DNA of 64,000 bases from Bryobacterales bacterium (GCA_016713735.1 JADJOP010000032.1:62001-126000), one strand, 5' to 3'. Shown: positions 1 to 8,654, counted from the first letter of the stretch. Numbers and translations: made by a program. Notes: a model not told the origin generated them from the letters alone.

Positions 1-372
1 GAACAGCATCTGCTCGGCGCCCACCTGCGACTGGAAGTTGTTGATCGCATCCGGCCGGTTCAGCGCATCGATAGCGAAATTCGCCTCAGTGAACCGCCGC
101 TGCGTGAGAAGTGTGGAGAACACGAACACCGGGTTATTCGATGCCTGCCATGATTCCTGGTAGCCCAGCTTCGGCAGATATCCTGTCCGCGCCTGGTCCA
201 CCCGCGCCCCGGCGCCGCGCACCCTCGCCTCGGCCGCCTCGGCCGCCGGATGCTGCTTCACCGCCATGCGGGCGGCGTCCTGCACAGTCATTGGCTGCGC
301 GGCCTGCGCCTGTGCTGGTTGCGCCGGTCCAAGCAGACACACCATTCCCGCCAAGCCCAAGTGCAACTTCAT
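1..372 (-). CDS. TolC-family outer-membrane efflux protein, N-terminal part (runs off left edge)
   Basis: Reading from an ATG at 372 gives 124 codons open to the window edge. The first ~22 residues are a signal peptide (hydrophobic LGLAGMVCLLG, then AQAQA). The mature start TVQDAARMAVKQHPAAEAAEARV is a typical first helix of outer-membrane efflux (OEP/TolC) proteins: an early 'A...A...HP' segment, then an amphipathic helix and 'YLPKLGYQ', where the first beta strand begins. Family members form trimeric outer-membrane exit ducts for RND or ABC exporters. The rest of the gene lies outside the window, so the efflux partner is unknown. It is the last gene of the left block and is separated from the DUF442 gene by only 25 bp, so it could be co-transcribed with it. 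Family call is fairly sure; substrate is unknown. Confidence 0.75.
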   Translation of the reverse strand, partial: MKLHLGLAGMVCLLGPAQPAQAQAAQPMTVQDAARMAVKQHPAAEAAEARVRGAGARVDQARTGYLPKLGYQESWQASNNPVFVFSTLLTQRRFTEANFAIDALNRPDAINNFQSQVGAEQMLF

Positions 373-397
373 ATCAAATGAACCCTCGTACGTTTAG

Positions 398-922
398 TTA
401 CTTCGCCGCCAGTTGTTCTCGCAGCGCCTTTTCGAGCGCGGGGCTCTTCATGCCCGCCGCCTTCGCTCTGGCCACGGCTTCTTCCACGTCCAGCTTTTCG
501 CGCGAAGCGTTATAGAGTCCCCACAGGAAGCCTACACGGTTCGACGTGCCGCAGTGGAGAAACACCGGCTTGCCGCCGGGTTTGCGCGCCTCGTCGAGCA
601 GCGTGAACACCTTTTCGCGGTCGGCCTCGGAGAGTTCGTGACCCTTCATCGGGGCTGACACGTAGCTCATCCCCGAAGTCTCGGCCGCTTTGGGCTCATC
701 CACCTTCACCTGCGCCATTTCTTCGGGCTGGCGCAGATTGATCACCACTTTGGCTCCACGGGCGGCGGCTTCCTTGAGCGCGGCCTCATCCGGCTGCCCG
801 GCGAAGATGATCTTGCCCGCAACCTGCGAGGCGTTGACCGCGCCTCCCAGAGTCGTCGGCTCCACCGCCGTCTGCCCCCACACCGCGCCCGCAACGAGAA
901 CCGCCAGCCACGCACGCCGCAT
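398..922 (-). CDS. Secreted DUF442 / beta-lactamase-hydrolase-like phosphatase
   Basis: A 174-residue protein with a signal peptide (residues 1-17, ending WGQ). The body fits the DUF442 fold, a relative of tyrosine phosphatases and rhodaneses: IIFAGQP near residue 40, VVINLRQPEE near 60, and a catalytic-type loop HCGTSNR at 123-129, with Cys124 and Arg129 in the CX4R spacing usual for DUF442. The start at 922 is chosen because its ATG overlaps the stop of the upstream DUF2892 gene (TGATG) and gives a proper signal peptide; an in-frame extension further upstream only reads through that gene. DUF442 proteins are linked to sulfide or persulfide handling in other bacteria. Periplasmic location follows from the signal peptide; the substrate is not evident. 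Confidence 0.8.
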   Translation of the reverse strand: MRRAWLAVLVAGAVWGQTAVEPTTLGGAVNASQVAGKIIFAGQPDEAALKEAAARGAKVVINLRQPEEMAQVKVDEPKAAETSGMSYVSAPMKGHELSEADREKVFTLLDEARKPGGKPVFLHCGTSNRVGFLWGLYNASREKLDVEEAVARAKAAGMKSPALEKALREQLAAK

Positions 923-1110
923 CAGCCCTTCACCCCGATTTTGCGCAGGATCGACATCATGGGACACCAGTTTGTAAACGCCGATTGAAACAGGTTGAGC
1001 CCCACGAACGCCGTGAAGTAGTACCAGTTCGGATTCACATAGTGGCCCAGCGCCAGGGTCAGGAGCACAATCAGCCCCGCGATCATTCTCAGGTAGCGGT
1101 CGACAGTCAT
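922..1110 (-). CDS. DUF2892 (YgaP-type) small inner-membrane protein
   Basis: A 62-residue protein with two hydrophobic helices (about 8-24 and 30-46). It carries the family signature 'VNPNWYYFTAFVGLNLFQSA' followed by 'NWCPMMSIL', where a Cys-Pro follows the second helix. DUF2892 is the membrane anchor found fused or next to rhodaneses such as YgaP, which move sulfane sulfur at the membrane. Here the partner is the DUF442 protein directly downstream, with start and stop sharing one base, so the two are probably translated together. A purine-rich GAGAGAGGAAA stretch just upstream of the ATG can serve as ribosome binding site. Family call is solid; role in sulfur transfer is inferred from family and neighbour. 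Confidence 0.8.
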   Translation of the reverse strand: MTVDRYLRMIAGLIVLLTLALGHYVNPNWYYFTAFVGLNLFQSAFTNWCPMMSILRKIGVKG

Positions 1111-1218
1111 ACGTTTCCTCTCTCATTAGCCGGGATGCGGCTTGTGAGAAAAGGTGACACAACCCGCGCCCGGGCGCCAGCCCGCCGGCCGGCAAGGAGG
1201 GAAGCCTCGCCTGCCCCC

Positions 1219-2187
1219 TTACTTCTTCGTCTTCTTCACCCACTCCTCGTAGACCTTGGCGATGCCCGCGCTGGCCGCATCGCCCGGGTGCACGACGACG
1301 CGGTAGCGGAAGCGCCAGGTCTCGCCCGGCTTCAGCGTGAGCGAGCCGTCGCGCGTCTTGTCGCGGAAGAAGTCACGCTCGCCAAAGATGTTCGCGGCGA
1401 AGAGGCCGTAGTCGCGGGAATGCCAGTAGGTGGGGTGCTTGGGGTTCGACGGGTGGTCGAGAATGGCCACGCCCAGCGCCTCGCCTTCGAGCGTGCCGGC
1501 GTAATCCACCCACGGAAACGCCTTGCCCCACACCGCCTTTTCGCCCACGGCGCCGGTTGAACTCGTCATCTTGCCCGTGTGCTTGCCGTCGAGCGGGGCG
1601 GCCAGGCGCAGGGCGAACGTGCCTTCCTTGGTATCGCCGAACTTGGCCGGTTCGGTGGAGGTGAGGGTAATGTCGAAGTCGACGATGCGCAGGGTGGGGT
1701 GCGAGTGGAAGGTCATGGTGCGGGCCTCGTTCACGAGCACTTTGCCCGCCGGGGTCAGCCATTCGAATGCCGCCGACACGCTGCCTTCCTTCTTGCCGCT
1801 CTTGAGGCCGGTGATGCGTTTGGTGCGAATGGTGCCCTGCTTGCCCTTCTGTTGCGAGGTGTCGTTGGCCCAGAAGTCGACCCCGTTCACGTCGCCATGG
1901 GAAAACCACAGGCCGCGATGGTGGATGTGGTCCTTCGCCTCGCCCTCTTTCTCCTCCATGGGCCACACGCGCGAGACGATTTTGCCAGAGGCGGCCCGCA
2001 GCGGATGCAGGTAGGGCTTGGTCGCCGACGCGCTGGTGAACAGGGCCGTGAAGGGCTTGCCGTCGACATCCACCATGATGCGGTCGGAGCCTTGGGTCAC
2101 CTTCACCTGGGCTACGGCTGGGGTGGCCAGGATGATGGCGGCGCCGAGCGCGGCCAGAGGGAGGAGAGAAACAGCACGCAATCTCAT
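1219..2187 (-). CDS. Secreted DUF6807 (PmoA-like) family protein
   Basis: A 322-residue protein with a clear signal peptide (1-26, ending TPAVAQ). The body matches DUF6807, often annotated 'PmoA family': KPYLHPLRAASGKIVSRVWP near 57-76, the His-rich DHIHHRGLWFSHGDVNG near 86-102 and DHPSNPKHPTYWHSRDYGLFAANIFG near 250-275, all family hallmarks. The name PmoA is historical and does not imply methane monooxygenase. These proteins are abundant in Acidobacteria, Planctomycetes and Verrucomicrobia, often in carbohydrate contexts, with no established activity. The His-rich loops suggest metal or substrate binding. It stands alone, 109 bp upstream of the DUF2892 gene and 33 bp downstream of the CNNM gene, all on the same strand. 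Confidence 0.85.
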   Translation of the reverse strand: MRLRAVSLLPLAALGAAIILATPAVAQVKVTQGSDRIMVDVDGKPFTALFTSASATKPYLHPLRAASGKIVSRVWPMEEKEGEAKDHIHHRGLWFSHGDVNGVDFWANDTSQQKGKQGTIRTKRITGLKSGKKEGSVSAAFEWLTPAGKVLVNEARTMTFHSHPTLRIVDFDITLTSTEPAKFGDTKEGTFALRLAAPLDGKHTGKMTSSTGAVGEKAVWGKAFPWVDYAGTLEGEALGVAILDHPSNPKHPTYWHSRDYGLFAANIFGERDFFRDKTRDGSLTLKPGETWRFRYRVVVHPGDAASAGIAKVYEEWVKKTKK

Positions 2188-2220
2188 GTCAGCCAGTAGA
2201 TCACAGGCCGCGAGGCGGGC

Positions 2221-3585
2221 TCAAGCGGGGATGGTTTCGAGCGCCGCGTCGCCGTCCTGGATTCTGGAGATGCGAACCCGCGCGACGCGGTTGTGGTCCA
2301 TTTCGAGGACGGTGAACCGCCGGTCGCCCTGCTCCACCGTGGCTCCGCACTCGGGGATCACGCCGAGCTTAAACATGAGGAAGCCGGCCAGCGTCTCAAA
2401 GCCCGCCTGTGAGGGCAGTTCGATGCCGTACATCGTCTCCAGGTCGCGAATGGGCGTGGTGCCGTCGAGTTCCACCACGTCCCAAACTACCGGCAGAGGA
2501 GGCAGCCGCACATCGTGTTCGTCCTCAATCTCGCCGAACACCTGTTCCATGGCGTCTTCGAGCGTCACCAGCCCGACCACCGTGCCGAATTCGTCCACCG
2601 CCAGCGCCATGTGCGAATGCGACCGCCGGAAGTCCTCGATCAACTGTGGCAGCGGCTTGGTTTCCGGCACCACCAGAGGTTTGCGCAGATAGCGGCTGAG
2701 GTCAAACGGAAGGGGAGGATAGCGCCGCTCGTTGGCGAGCAAACGCTGCTGCCACACCTCGAGCATATCCTTGGCGTAGACAATGCCGTGGATGTTCTCC
2801 GGATCACGCTCATAGACGGGAATGCGCGAGTACTTGGCCTCGCTGAACGCCTTCAAGACCTCATCCAGCGCCGACGTGATCGGAACGCTCGCAAACTGCG
2901 TGCGCGGCACCATCACCTCGCGCACCGTGAGGTCACGCAGATCCAACATGCGGTGCATCGTTTCTTCTTCAAACGCATCGAGCAGCCCGTGCTTCCGCGA
3001 GGCCGAGAAGATGTACTTCAACTCCTCCGGATTGTGCGTGCCTGGCGCGTGGGCCCCGCTGTGCGCTCCCAACAGCCGCGAGCAATGCGCCGAACTCCGC
3101 TCAATAAACGTAATGAACGGCCCGCTGAGCCGGATGAACACGAGCAGCGGCGGAGCTAGCAGCGCGGCCATGCGGTCAGCCTTCTCCATGGCGATGTTCT
3201 TCGGCACCACCTCGCCGATGACCACATGCACATAACTGATGCCGAGAAACGCAAGCGCGAAGCTCACCCCGTGGAGCACCGGCTCGGGCACCCACGCCGA
3301 GGCGCCCTGGAACAAGGCGAACAACAAACCGTGCACCGTCGACTCACCCGCCCACCCCAGGCCGAGGCTGGCAATCGTCACGCCGACCTGCCCGGCCGAC
3401 AACATCCGCTCGGGATTTTCCAGCAGATCCATCGCCGTCTGCGCCCCTGGAACCCCGTCCTCTCTCATCTGCCGCAGCCGCGACGGACGCACCGCCAGCA
3501 GCGCCACCTCGACGGCCGAGAAGTAAGCGTTGGCGGCGATGATCAGCAGCAGGAGAAGAAGCCGGTATCCTAGGTAGAGATCCAT
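2221..3585 (-). CDS. CNNM/CorC (HlyC, UPF0053) family membrane transporter-like protein with CBS domains
   Basis: A 454-residue protein. The N-terminal ~190 residues form the DUF21/CNNM membrane domain, beginning with a strong helix and the family mark NAYFSAVEVALLAVRPSRLRQ (about 19-39), then VGVTIASLGLGW and YVHVVIGEVVPKN. Two CBS repeats follow (VREVMVPRTQFASVP; then DEFGTVVGLVTLEDAMEQVFGEI), and the C-terminus is a CorC_HlyC-type domain (GFETLAGFLMFKLG, VLEMDHNRVARVRI). The family is tied to Mg2+/Na+ transport or export with nucleotide sensing by CBS domains; 'hemolysin' is a legacy name. The start at 3585 puts the first transmembrane helix at the N-terminus; an upstream in-frame start adds only 19 Arg/Pro-rich residues. 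It is divergent from the penicillin acylase gene. Confidence 0.85.
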   Translation of the reverse strand: MDLYLGYRLLLLLLIIAANAYFSAVEVALLAVRPSRLRQMREDGVPGAQTAMDLLENPERMLSAGQVGVTIASLGLGWAGESTVHGLLFALFQGASAWVPEPVLHGVSFALAFLGISYVHVVIGEVVPKNIAMEKADRMAALLAPPLLVFIRLSGPFITFIERSSAHCSRLLGAHSGAHAPGTHNPEELKYIFSASRKHGLLDAFEEETMHRMLDLRDLTVREVMVPRTQFASVPITSALDEVLKAFSEAKYSRIPVYERDPENIHGIVYAKDMLEVWQQRLLANERRYPPLPFDLSRYLRKPLVVPETKPLPQLIEDFRRSHSHMALAVDEFGTVVGLVTLEDAMEQVFGEIEDEHDVRLPPLPVVWDVVELDGTTPIRDLETMYGIELPSQAGFETLAGFLMFKLGVIPECGATVEQGDRRFTVLEMDHNRVARVRISRIQDGDAALETIPA

Positions 3586-3653
3586 GAGAAGAGCCCGAAG
3601 CAAGCGACTCCGGACCGGAGGGCCGCGGCCAACGGGGACCACGCGGGTGACAA

Positions 3654-5870
3654 TTGAGCCGGTTTCTTAAATATATCAACGTTTTGATTGGTGTGGCCGC
3701 CGTTGCCGCACTGAGCCTCACCTGGTGGACGACGCGCCGCGTCTTGCCTGCCACCAGCGGCGAGATCCTAACCGGCGTCCGCGCTCCGGTCACCATTACG
3801 CGCGATGCCGAACATGTGGCTCACATCCGCGCCGCCAATGTCGAAGATGCCCTGTTCGCCCAGGGCTACCTCACCGCCCAGGAGCGGCTCTTCCAAATGG
3901 ACTACATGCGCCGCCAGGCAGCGGGCGAACTGGCCGCCATCTTTGGCTCGCGCGCCCTGACCAGCGACACAGAGATGCGCCGTCTGCGCATGCGCCGCGC
4001 CGCCGCCATGCATGCCGCCAACCTGAACCCGATTGAGCGCCAGGCGCTGGCTGCCTATGCCCGCGGCGTGAACCGGTTCCTGGAGGAGAACTCGGGCCGG
4101 CTGCCGGTGGAATTCACCCTCCTTGAATACGACCCGGCGCCGTGGAGCATTACGGATTCGATCCTGATCGGCCTGGAGATGGCGCGCACGCTCAGCCTCA
4201 GTTTCCGCGAGGAGATCCTGAAGAGCGGCCTGCTGAGCGTCGGCGAGCCGGCCCTTGTGCAGCAACTGTTCCCACTGCGCACGGGTCTTGAACCGCAGCC
4301 CGGCTCCAACGCCTGGGCCATCTCCGGCACGCACACGCAATCGGGCAAGCCCCTGCTCTCGGGCGACCCCCACCTTCAATTCACTCTCCCTGGCATCTGG
4401 TATCAGATTCACCTGCAGGCACCTGGGCTCGACGTCACCGGCGCCTCACTGCCTGGGGCCCCGGCTGTGATCATCGGCCACAACGCCGACATCGCCTGGT
4501 CGAACACGAACCTCCACTTCGACGTCTCAGACCTCTACAAGGAGCAGGTCAACCTCGCCGCCGGAGTGACCCGCTTCGAAAACGGCCTCGATCGCGTCCG
4601 CGTGGAGCAGGAGGTGATCGCGGTGCGCGGCGGCCGGCCTGTGACGATTGCCGTGGCCAGCACGCGGCACGGCCCGCTGATGGGCGCGGAGGGCAATCAG
4701 CAACTGGCCCTGCGCTGGAACGCCACTGAGCCGGGGGGCTTCAGCTTCCCCTTCCTGGAATTGAACATGGCGCGCAACTGGAGCGAGTTCCGCGCCGCCC
4801 TGTCGCGCTTCGCCGGGCCGGCGCAAAACTACGTCTACGCCGACCGCGAAGGCAACATCGGCTACCAGGCGGCGGGCCGCCTGCCGATTCGCGACGGCTA
4901 CGCCGGCGACGTTCCCGTGGACGGGGCATCGGGCAAGTTCGAGTGGAAGGGCTTCATCCCGTTTGAGGACCTCCCCTCGGCCTTCAACCCTCCGTCCGGC
5001 ATCATCGTGACGGCCAACGAGAACCCCTTCCCGCCCAACTACCGCTACCCGGTGAGCGGTTACTTTTCGCCCCATTACCGCGCCGCCCAGATCCAGGCCC
5101 GCCTGCGCAAACGCGCCAAGTGGGACGCCGCGGGCATGGCCTCCGTTCAGCGCGACGTCTACTCCGCCTTCCATCACTACCTGGCCGGTGAGCTGGCGCG
5201 CCTGGGCAAGGCCCGCGGCTCGGCCAACCCGAAGATGGCCGAGGCCAGCGACCTGCTGGCCAACTGGAACGGCCTCATGGAGCCCGACGCCGCACAGCCC
5301 TACATCGTCAAGCTCACCTACGAGCACCTGCGCCGCGCCATCGTCGACCGCGCCGCCCCCGGCCGCGGCGTCTCCTACAACCAGGGCATCGGCTACGCCG
5401 TTGTGGAGCGCCTGCTCCGCCAGCGCCCCAAGGAGTGGTTCGGCGATTTCGATGCGCTGCTGCTTCGCGCCTTCACGGCGGCCCTGGAGGAAGGCGACCG
5501 CGTGGTGAGCCTCAACCCCGGCCGCTGGCGTTACGGCCCCCACAACCAGCTCAAACTCTCCCACCCCCTGCTCGGCGACGTGAAGTGGATCGGCGGACTG
5601 TTCACCATTGGCCCGGCCCCGATGCCCGGTGCACCCACCACCGTGTTTCAGTTCTCGGGCCGCGTCGGCCCCTCGATGCGCCTCACGGCCGACCTCGGCG
5701 AGTGGGAGCGCTCCACGCTCACCACGCCCACCGGACAGAGCGGCCTCGTGCTCTCCGGGCATTACCGCGACCACTGGGACACCTATATCGGCGGCGGAGA
5801 GCTGCCATGGCGCTTCGCCAATGCAAAAGGGGACGAACTGACCTTGCGGCCAAGCCCGTCCCCTCGCTGA
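3654..5870 (+). CDS. Penicillin acylase family (Ntn-hydrolase) protein
   Basis: A 738-residue protein with one N-terminal membrane segment (about 9-25). It has the family layout: an alpha-chain part (ITRDAEHVAHIRA near 48, DALFAQGYLTAQERLFQMD near 65) and a linker. The autoproteolytic junction GSNAWAISG follows, with Ser218 as predicted nucleophile and new N-terminus of the beta chain. Next come SGDPH, IIGHNADIAWSNTN and the end motif PGQSG-like TGQSGLVLSGHY. Members deacylate beta-lactams, N-acyl homoserine lactones or other N-acyl compounds; the substrate here cannot be read from sequence. The annotated start is a TTG without a clear ribosome binding site, so the true start is uncertain by a few codons. 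It lies 68 bp from the divergent CNNM gene. Confidence 0.85.
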   Translation: MSRFLKYINVLIGVAAVAALSLTWWTTRRVLPATSGEILTGVRAPVTITRDAEHVAHIRAANVEDALFAQGYLTAQERLFQMDYMRRQAAGELAAIFGSRALTSDTEMRRLRMRRAAAMHAANLNPIERQALAAYARGVNRFLEENSGRLPVEFTLLEYDPAPWSITDSILIGLEMARTLSLSFREEILKSGLLSVGEPALVQQLFPLRTGLEPQPGSNAWAISGTHTQSGKPLLSGDPHLQFTLPGIWYQIHLQAPGLDVTGASLPGAPAVIIGHNADIAWSNTNLHFDVSDLYKEQVNLAAGVTRFENGLDRVRVEQEVIAVRGGRPVTIAVASTRHGPLMGAEGNQQLALRWNATEPGGFSFPFLELNMARNWSEFRAALSRFAGPAQNYVYADREGNIGYQAAGRLPIRDGYAGDVPVDGASGKFEWKGFIPFEDLPSAFNPPSGIIVTANENPFPPNYRYPVSGYFSPHYRAAQIQARLRKRAKWDAAGMASVQRDVYSAFHHYLAGELARLGKARGSANPKMAEASDLLANWNGLMEPDAAQPYIVKLTYEHLRRAIVDRAAPGRGVSYNQGIGYAVVERLLRQRPKEWFGDFDALLLRAFTAALEEGDRVVSLNPGRWRYGPHNQLKLSHPLLGDVKWIGGLFTIGPAPMPGAPTTVFQFSGRVGPSMRLTADLGEWERSTLTTPTGQSGLVLSGHYRDHWDTYIGGGELPWRFANAKGDELTLRPSPSPR

Positions 5871-5897
5871 TCGCTGTGAACTGCCGCTAGCGGCGGC

Positions 5898-6296
5898 TTA
5901 CCACTTGATCTTGTTTTCGGTGTCGGAGATCTTCTCGCGGTGCACGTCGTGGCAACCCTTGCAGCTACCGCCCAGCGCTTTCATGCCGGCGGAGATGCCT
6001 TCTTGGTCGCTCGCCGCCGCCGCCTTCGCAATTGCGTTGGCCGCCGTCACCGCGTCGTTGCTCGTCTTCACGCCCACTTCCAGGCCACGCTTCTTGTAGA
6101 AGCGGCCCACCTTGGTGAACGTTTCGGCGACGCCCTTGGCGTTGGTCTCCACGTCCACGCCCTTCTTGATCATCCCGTTGGCCTTGGCCACTGACTTCAT
6201 CCAGTTGATGTGGTTCTGCGGCGGGTCGATCGACTCAGCCAGCAGGAAGCCCCCCATGAGTGCGAGGGAGAAGATCCCTGCAATCGGTTTTTTCAT
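5898..6296 (-). CDS. Small periplasmic c-type cytochrome (class II-like)
   Basis: A 132-residue protein with a signal peptide (1-20, ending GFLLAES). A single heme site CKGCH (Cys112, Cys115, His116) sits near the C-terminus, after long Ala/Lys-rich helices. This is the arrangement of class II cytochromes (cytochrome c'/c556 type, four-helix bundle with C-terminal heme). The final CHDVHREK is typical. Role: periplasmic electron carrier or gas/redox sensor, not further assignable. A good AAGGAGA ribosome binding site (about 6306-6312) lies 9 bases before the start, and a sigma70-like promoter is visible upstream. It is convergent with the penicillin acylase gene (27 bp gap) and not obviously in an operon. 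Confidence 0.85.
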   Translation of the reverse strand: MKKPIAGIFSLALMGGFLLAESIDPPQNHINWMKSVAKANGMIKKGVDVETNAKGVAETFTKVGRFYKKRGLEVGVKTSNDAVTAANAIAKAAAASDQEGISAGMKALGGSCKGCHDVHREKISDTENKIKW

Positions 6297-6338
6297 GTGC
6301 CGTGTTCTCCTTAGAGTCCCAGTTCGGAAATCCCGCCT

Positions 6339-6369
6339 ATTTTACCCGAAATCCCGGATGGCGGGTCAA
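6339..6369 (-). promoter_or_regulatory. Possible sigma70-type promoter of the small cytochrome c gene
   Basis: On the minus strand TTGACC (6369-6364) is followed by TAAAAT (6344-6339). The spacer is 19 bases, slightly longer than ideal. The -10 lies about 43 bases before the ATG at 6296, leaving room for the ribosome binding site. It is an unusually AT-rich patch in a GC-rich intergenic region. Weak-to-moderate evidence from pattern only. Confidence 0.4.
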
Positions 6370-6492
6370 TCCCCTGCCGCCAGCTCCCGGCCAGCGGCCT
6401 TGCGAGCGCCACCAACCGTTGAGCGGGGGCGGCTCCCGCTGATAGACGGCGGCTGCCGATGCGGGGGTTACACAGCGCCGGATGAAATCCCC

Positions 6493-7818
6493 TTAGGCGG
6501 GCGTTGTTGCCGGGGAATCCGGCAGGCGGATCTCGACCTCGAGCCCCGGCTGGGCGTTGCGGGCCTCGATCGTCCCCCCATGCAGGTCAATGGACCGCTT
6601 GGCGATGGCCAGCCCGAGCCCGAACCCATCGGCCGTCTGGAAATCCTCGCGCACCCGGTAGAAGGCCTCAAACAGATTGGCAAGTTCGTGTTCGGGCACG
6701 CCCGGACCATGATCACGCACAAGCACCACCCGGCTTGCACCTTGGCTGGCCACGGCCACCTCAACACGGTCGGAGAACCGGATGGCATTGCGGATCACAT
6801 TTTCCAGGGCCCGCCGCAACAGCTCCGGGTCGGCCTCCAGCAGGACCGGCTCGACGGGCGCGGTGAGCCGCACACTTCCACCCCGCGCTTCGGCCTCCAT
6901 GTGGCAGGAATCCACCACCGCGTCGGCCAGCGCCGTCAGATTCATGCGCTCGTGCCGCACGGCGGCCGTATCGGATTCGGCGCGCGTCAGTTGCAGCAGC
7001 GCGCCCACCAGTTGGTTCAGGCGGTCGGCTTCGCGCTGAATGCGGTCGAGCGCCGCCGGCCGGTCACCGCCCGTGCGCGCCAGTTCCACGGCCAGCCCGA
7101 GGCGCGTCAACGGTGTCCTGATTTCGTGAGACAGGTCAGCCAACAACCGCCGCTGCGACGAGAGCAGGTTGGCGATGCGCTGGGCCATCTGGTTAAAGGC
7201 CTCGGCCAGTTGTCCGAACTCGTCGCCGCGTTTCAGGTCGGCTCGCGCTGTCAGGTTTCCCTGCCCGAACTCCTGCACGGCCGCGCGCAGTTTGCGCACT
7301 GGTGAGGTGACCCCGCGGGCGAACAGGAAGCACAGCAGGGCCACAGAACCGATCACCCATGCCTCGTGCGGCAATAAGAGCGAGGAACGTTCGCTGACCG
7401 ACTCGGGAAATCTCACGATGAACCAGTACTTACCATCCTCGGAGGGCGCCGAGAAGCTCGGCCTCCCGCGCTGGAACATCGGCAAGCCGCGAAACATGGG
7501 CGGCCTTCGCCGCGCCCGCCGCATCAGCTCCGACTGGTCCTCGCCCGTCACCAGGTCGCGCCCTTCGCCATCGGTCATGACCCCGTGCACGCCCCAATCT
7601 TCCTCAAGAGAGCGCAGATGCTTCTCCAGCGCGGCCTTGCCGCCCGACTCATACTCCGCGCGCGCCTTTGCCAACTGTGTGGAGGCCAGCAGGAACATGG
7701 GGGGCCCGGCCCCGCCCATCTCGGGCGGGCGATTTCCCGACACCAGCAGCACGCCTCCGCTCGTAACCAGTACGGTGACCAGAAACCAGATCAGCGTGCG
7801 CACATAGAACGACCTCAT
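6493..7818 (-). CDS. CpxA-like HAMP sensor histidine kinase
   Basis: A 441-residue membrane kinase. TM1 is at about 7-27, followed by a periplasmic loop (about 28-150) rich in Arg, Pro and Met (MFRGLPMFQRGRP) and TM2 at about 153-170. A HAMP domain follows (SPVRKLRAAV...GDEFGQLAEAFNQMA), then the dimerisation/phosphoacceptor helix LSHEIRTPLTRL with His231. The ATPase has an N-box (ENVIRNAIRFS), a G1 box (RDHGPGVP), an F-box and a G2 box (GFGLGLAIAKR). The layout matches CpxA/EnvZ-type envelope sensors. The start at 7818 overlaps the upstream response-regulator stop by ATGA, so the pair is translationally coupled; a longer in-frame start adds only 10 basic residues. The regulator gene and the divergent Spy/CpxP-like gene support an envelope-stress role. 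Confidence 0.9.
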   Translation of the reverse strand: MRSFYVRTLIWFLVTVLVTSGGVLLVSGNRPPEMGGAGPPMFLLASTQLAKARAEYESGGKAALEKHLRSLEEDWGVHGVMTDGEGRDLVTGEDQSELMRRARRRPPMFRGLPMFQRGRPSFSAPSEDGKYWFIVRFPESVSERSSLLLPHEAWVIGSVALLCFLFARGVTSPVRKLRAAVQEFGQGNLTARADLKRGDEFGQLAEAFNQMAQRIANLLSSQRRLLADLSHEIRTPLTRLGLAVELARTGGDRPAALDRIQREADRLNQLVGALLQLTRAESDTAAVRHERMNLTALADAVVDSCHMEAEARGGSVRLTAPVEPVLLEADPELLRRALENVIRNAIRFSDRVEVAVASQGASRVVLVRDHGPGVPEHELANLFEAFYRVREDFQTADGFGLGLAIAKRSIDLHGGTIEARNAQPGLEVEIRLPDSPATTPA

Positions 7819-8507
7819 GGCTCGGCCGCCTCCTCGCCGCTGCGGCAAAACTGATAGCCCACACCGCGCACCGTTTTGATCACCGTGCGCCCCGCCTCGA
7901 GTTTGCGCCGCAGATGGGAGACGTGGACATCGATCGAGCGGTCAAACGGCGAAGCCTTCCTCTGGTAGAGCTCCTCCATCAGGGCATCACGTGATAAGAC
8001 CCGCCCCGCGGCGCGCATGAGCACCTGCAGAATGTCGAACTCAAAGGTCGTCAGCTCCACCGGCCGCCCCTCGGAGAACACCTCGCGCGAGGCCGGCAGC
8101 AGACGAACGCCATTGACCTCAAGCACGGGCGACTGTGTATCCGGCGGCGCCTGCACGCGGCGCAGAATGGCCCGCAGCCGCGCCGCCAGCTCCCTTGGGT
8201 TGAACGGCTTGGCGAGGTAATCGTCGGCCCCCAGTTCCAACCCCAGGATGCGGTCCATGTCTTCCCCGCGCGCGGTCAGCATCAACACTGGAACGCGCGA
8301 CTTTTCCCGCAGCCGCCGCAATACCGTGAAGCCGTCGGCCTTGGGCAGCATGACGTCGAGGACGACAATGTCGGGCCCGGTTTCCAGAGCCCGCTTCAGC
8401 CCGGCCTCGCCATCGTGCGCCGCATCCACTTCAAACGACTCGCGTGTCAGAAACTCACGCAACAAGTCGCATAACTCGGCGTCATCATCGATTACCAGAA
8501 CCTTCAC
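7815..8507 (-). CDS. OmpR/CpxR-family response regulator
   Basis: A 230-residue regulator. The receiver domain carries acidic residues in VLVIDDDAEL, phosphoacceptor Asp51 in VVLDVMLPK, the switch Thr in LMLTARGE and Lys in YLAKPF. It is followed by an OmpR/PhoB-type winged helix (LTTFEFDILQVLMRAAGRVLSRDALME; FDRSIDVHVSHLRRKLE; IKTVRGVGYQF). It phosphorylates from, and is translationally coupled to, the CpxA-like kinase downstream (ATGA overlap). The 147 bp to the divergent Spy/CpxP-like gene contain a perfect palindrome that could be its operator. Such operons are commonly autoregulated; that is inference here. Confidence 0.92.
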   Translation of the reverse strand: MKVLVIDDDAELCDLLREFLTRESFEVDAAHDGEAGLKRALETGPDIVVLDVMLPKADGFTVLRRLREKSRVPVLMLTARGEDMDRILGLELGADDYLAKPFNPRELAARLRAILRRVQAPPDTQSPVLEVNGVRLLPASREVFSEGRPVELTTFEFDILQVLMRAAGRVLSRDALMEELYQRKASPFDRSIDVHVSHLRRKLEAGRTVIKTVRGVGYQFCRSGEEAAEP

Positions 8508-8554
8508 GCGCTGCCTCCCGCTGTCCCAACACTAACAAAAGTCGCGGTTTTGCC

Positions 8555-8584
8555 ATGCAAAGTTTTGTAAACGCAGCTTTGCAT
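8555..8584. promoter_or_regulatory. Palindromic operator candidate between the Cpx-like regulator and Spy/CpxP-like gene
   Basis: ATGCAAAG (8555-8562) and CTTTGCAT (8577-8584) form a perfect 8-base inverted repeat with half-site starts 22 bp apart, two helical turns. Four TTTG elements occur at 8549, 8564, 8578 and 8588. It is the only AT-rich patch in the divergent promoter region, and it sits where a CpxR-like protein would control both transcription units. OmpR-family regulators often bind tandem half-sites at about 10-11 bp steps. Binding by this regulator is inference. Confidence 0.45.
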
Positions 8585-8654
8585 ACCTTTGCCTGGTCCA
8601 CATCACACCTTTACCGGCCGCCCCTAGTCTAGGTTCAGGAGGTTCAACAAGAAC

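Noticed and set aside
1219..2187. Methane or ammonia monooxygenase subunit (PmoA)
   Set aside because: The 'PmoA family' label is a naming artefact. This protein is soluble, secreted and DUF6807-like, with no membrane helices after its signal peptide.
4527..5774. A 415-codon minus-strand open frame opposite the penicillin acylase gene
   Set aside because: Product has no recognisable domain while the plus-strand frame carries the Ntn-hydrolase junction.
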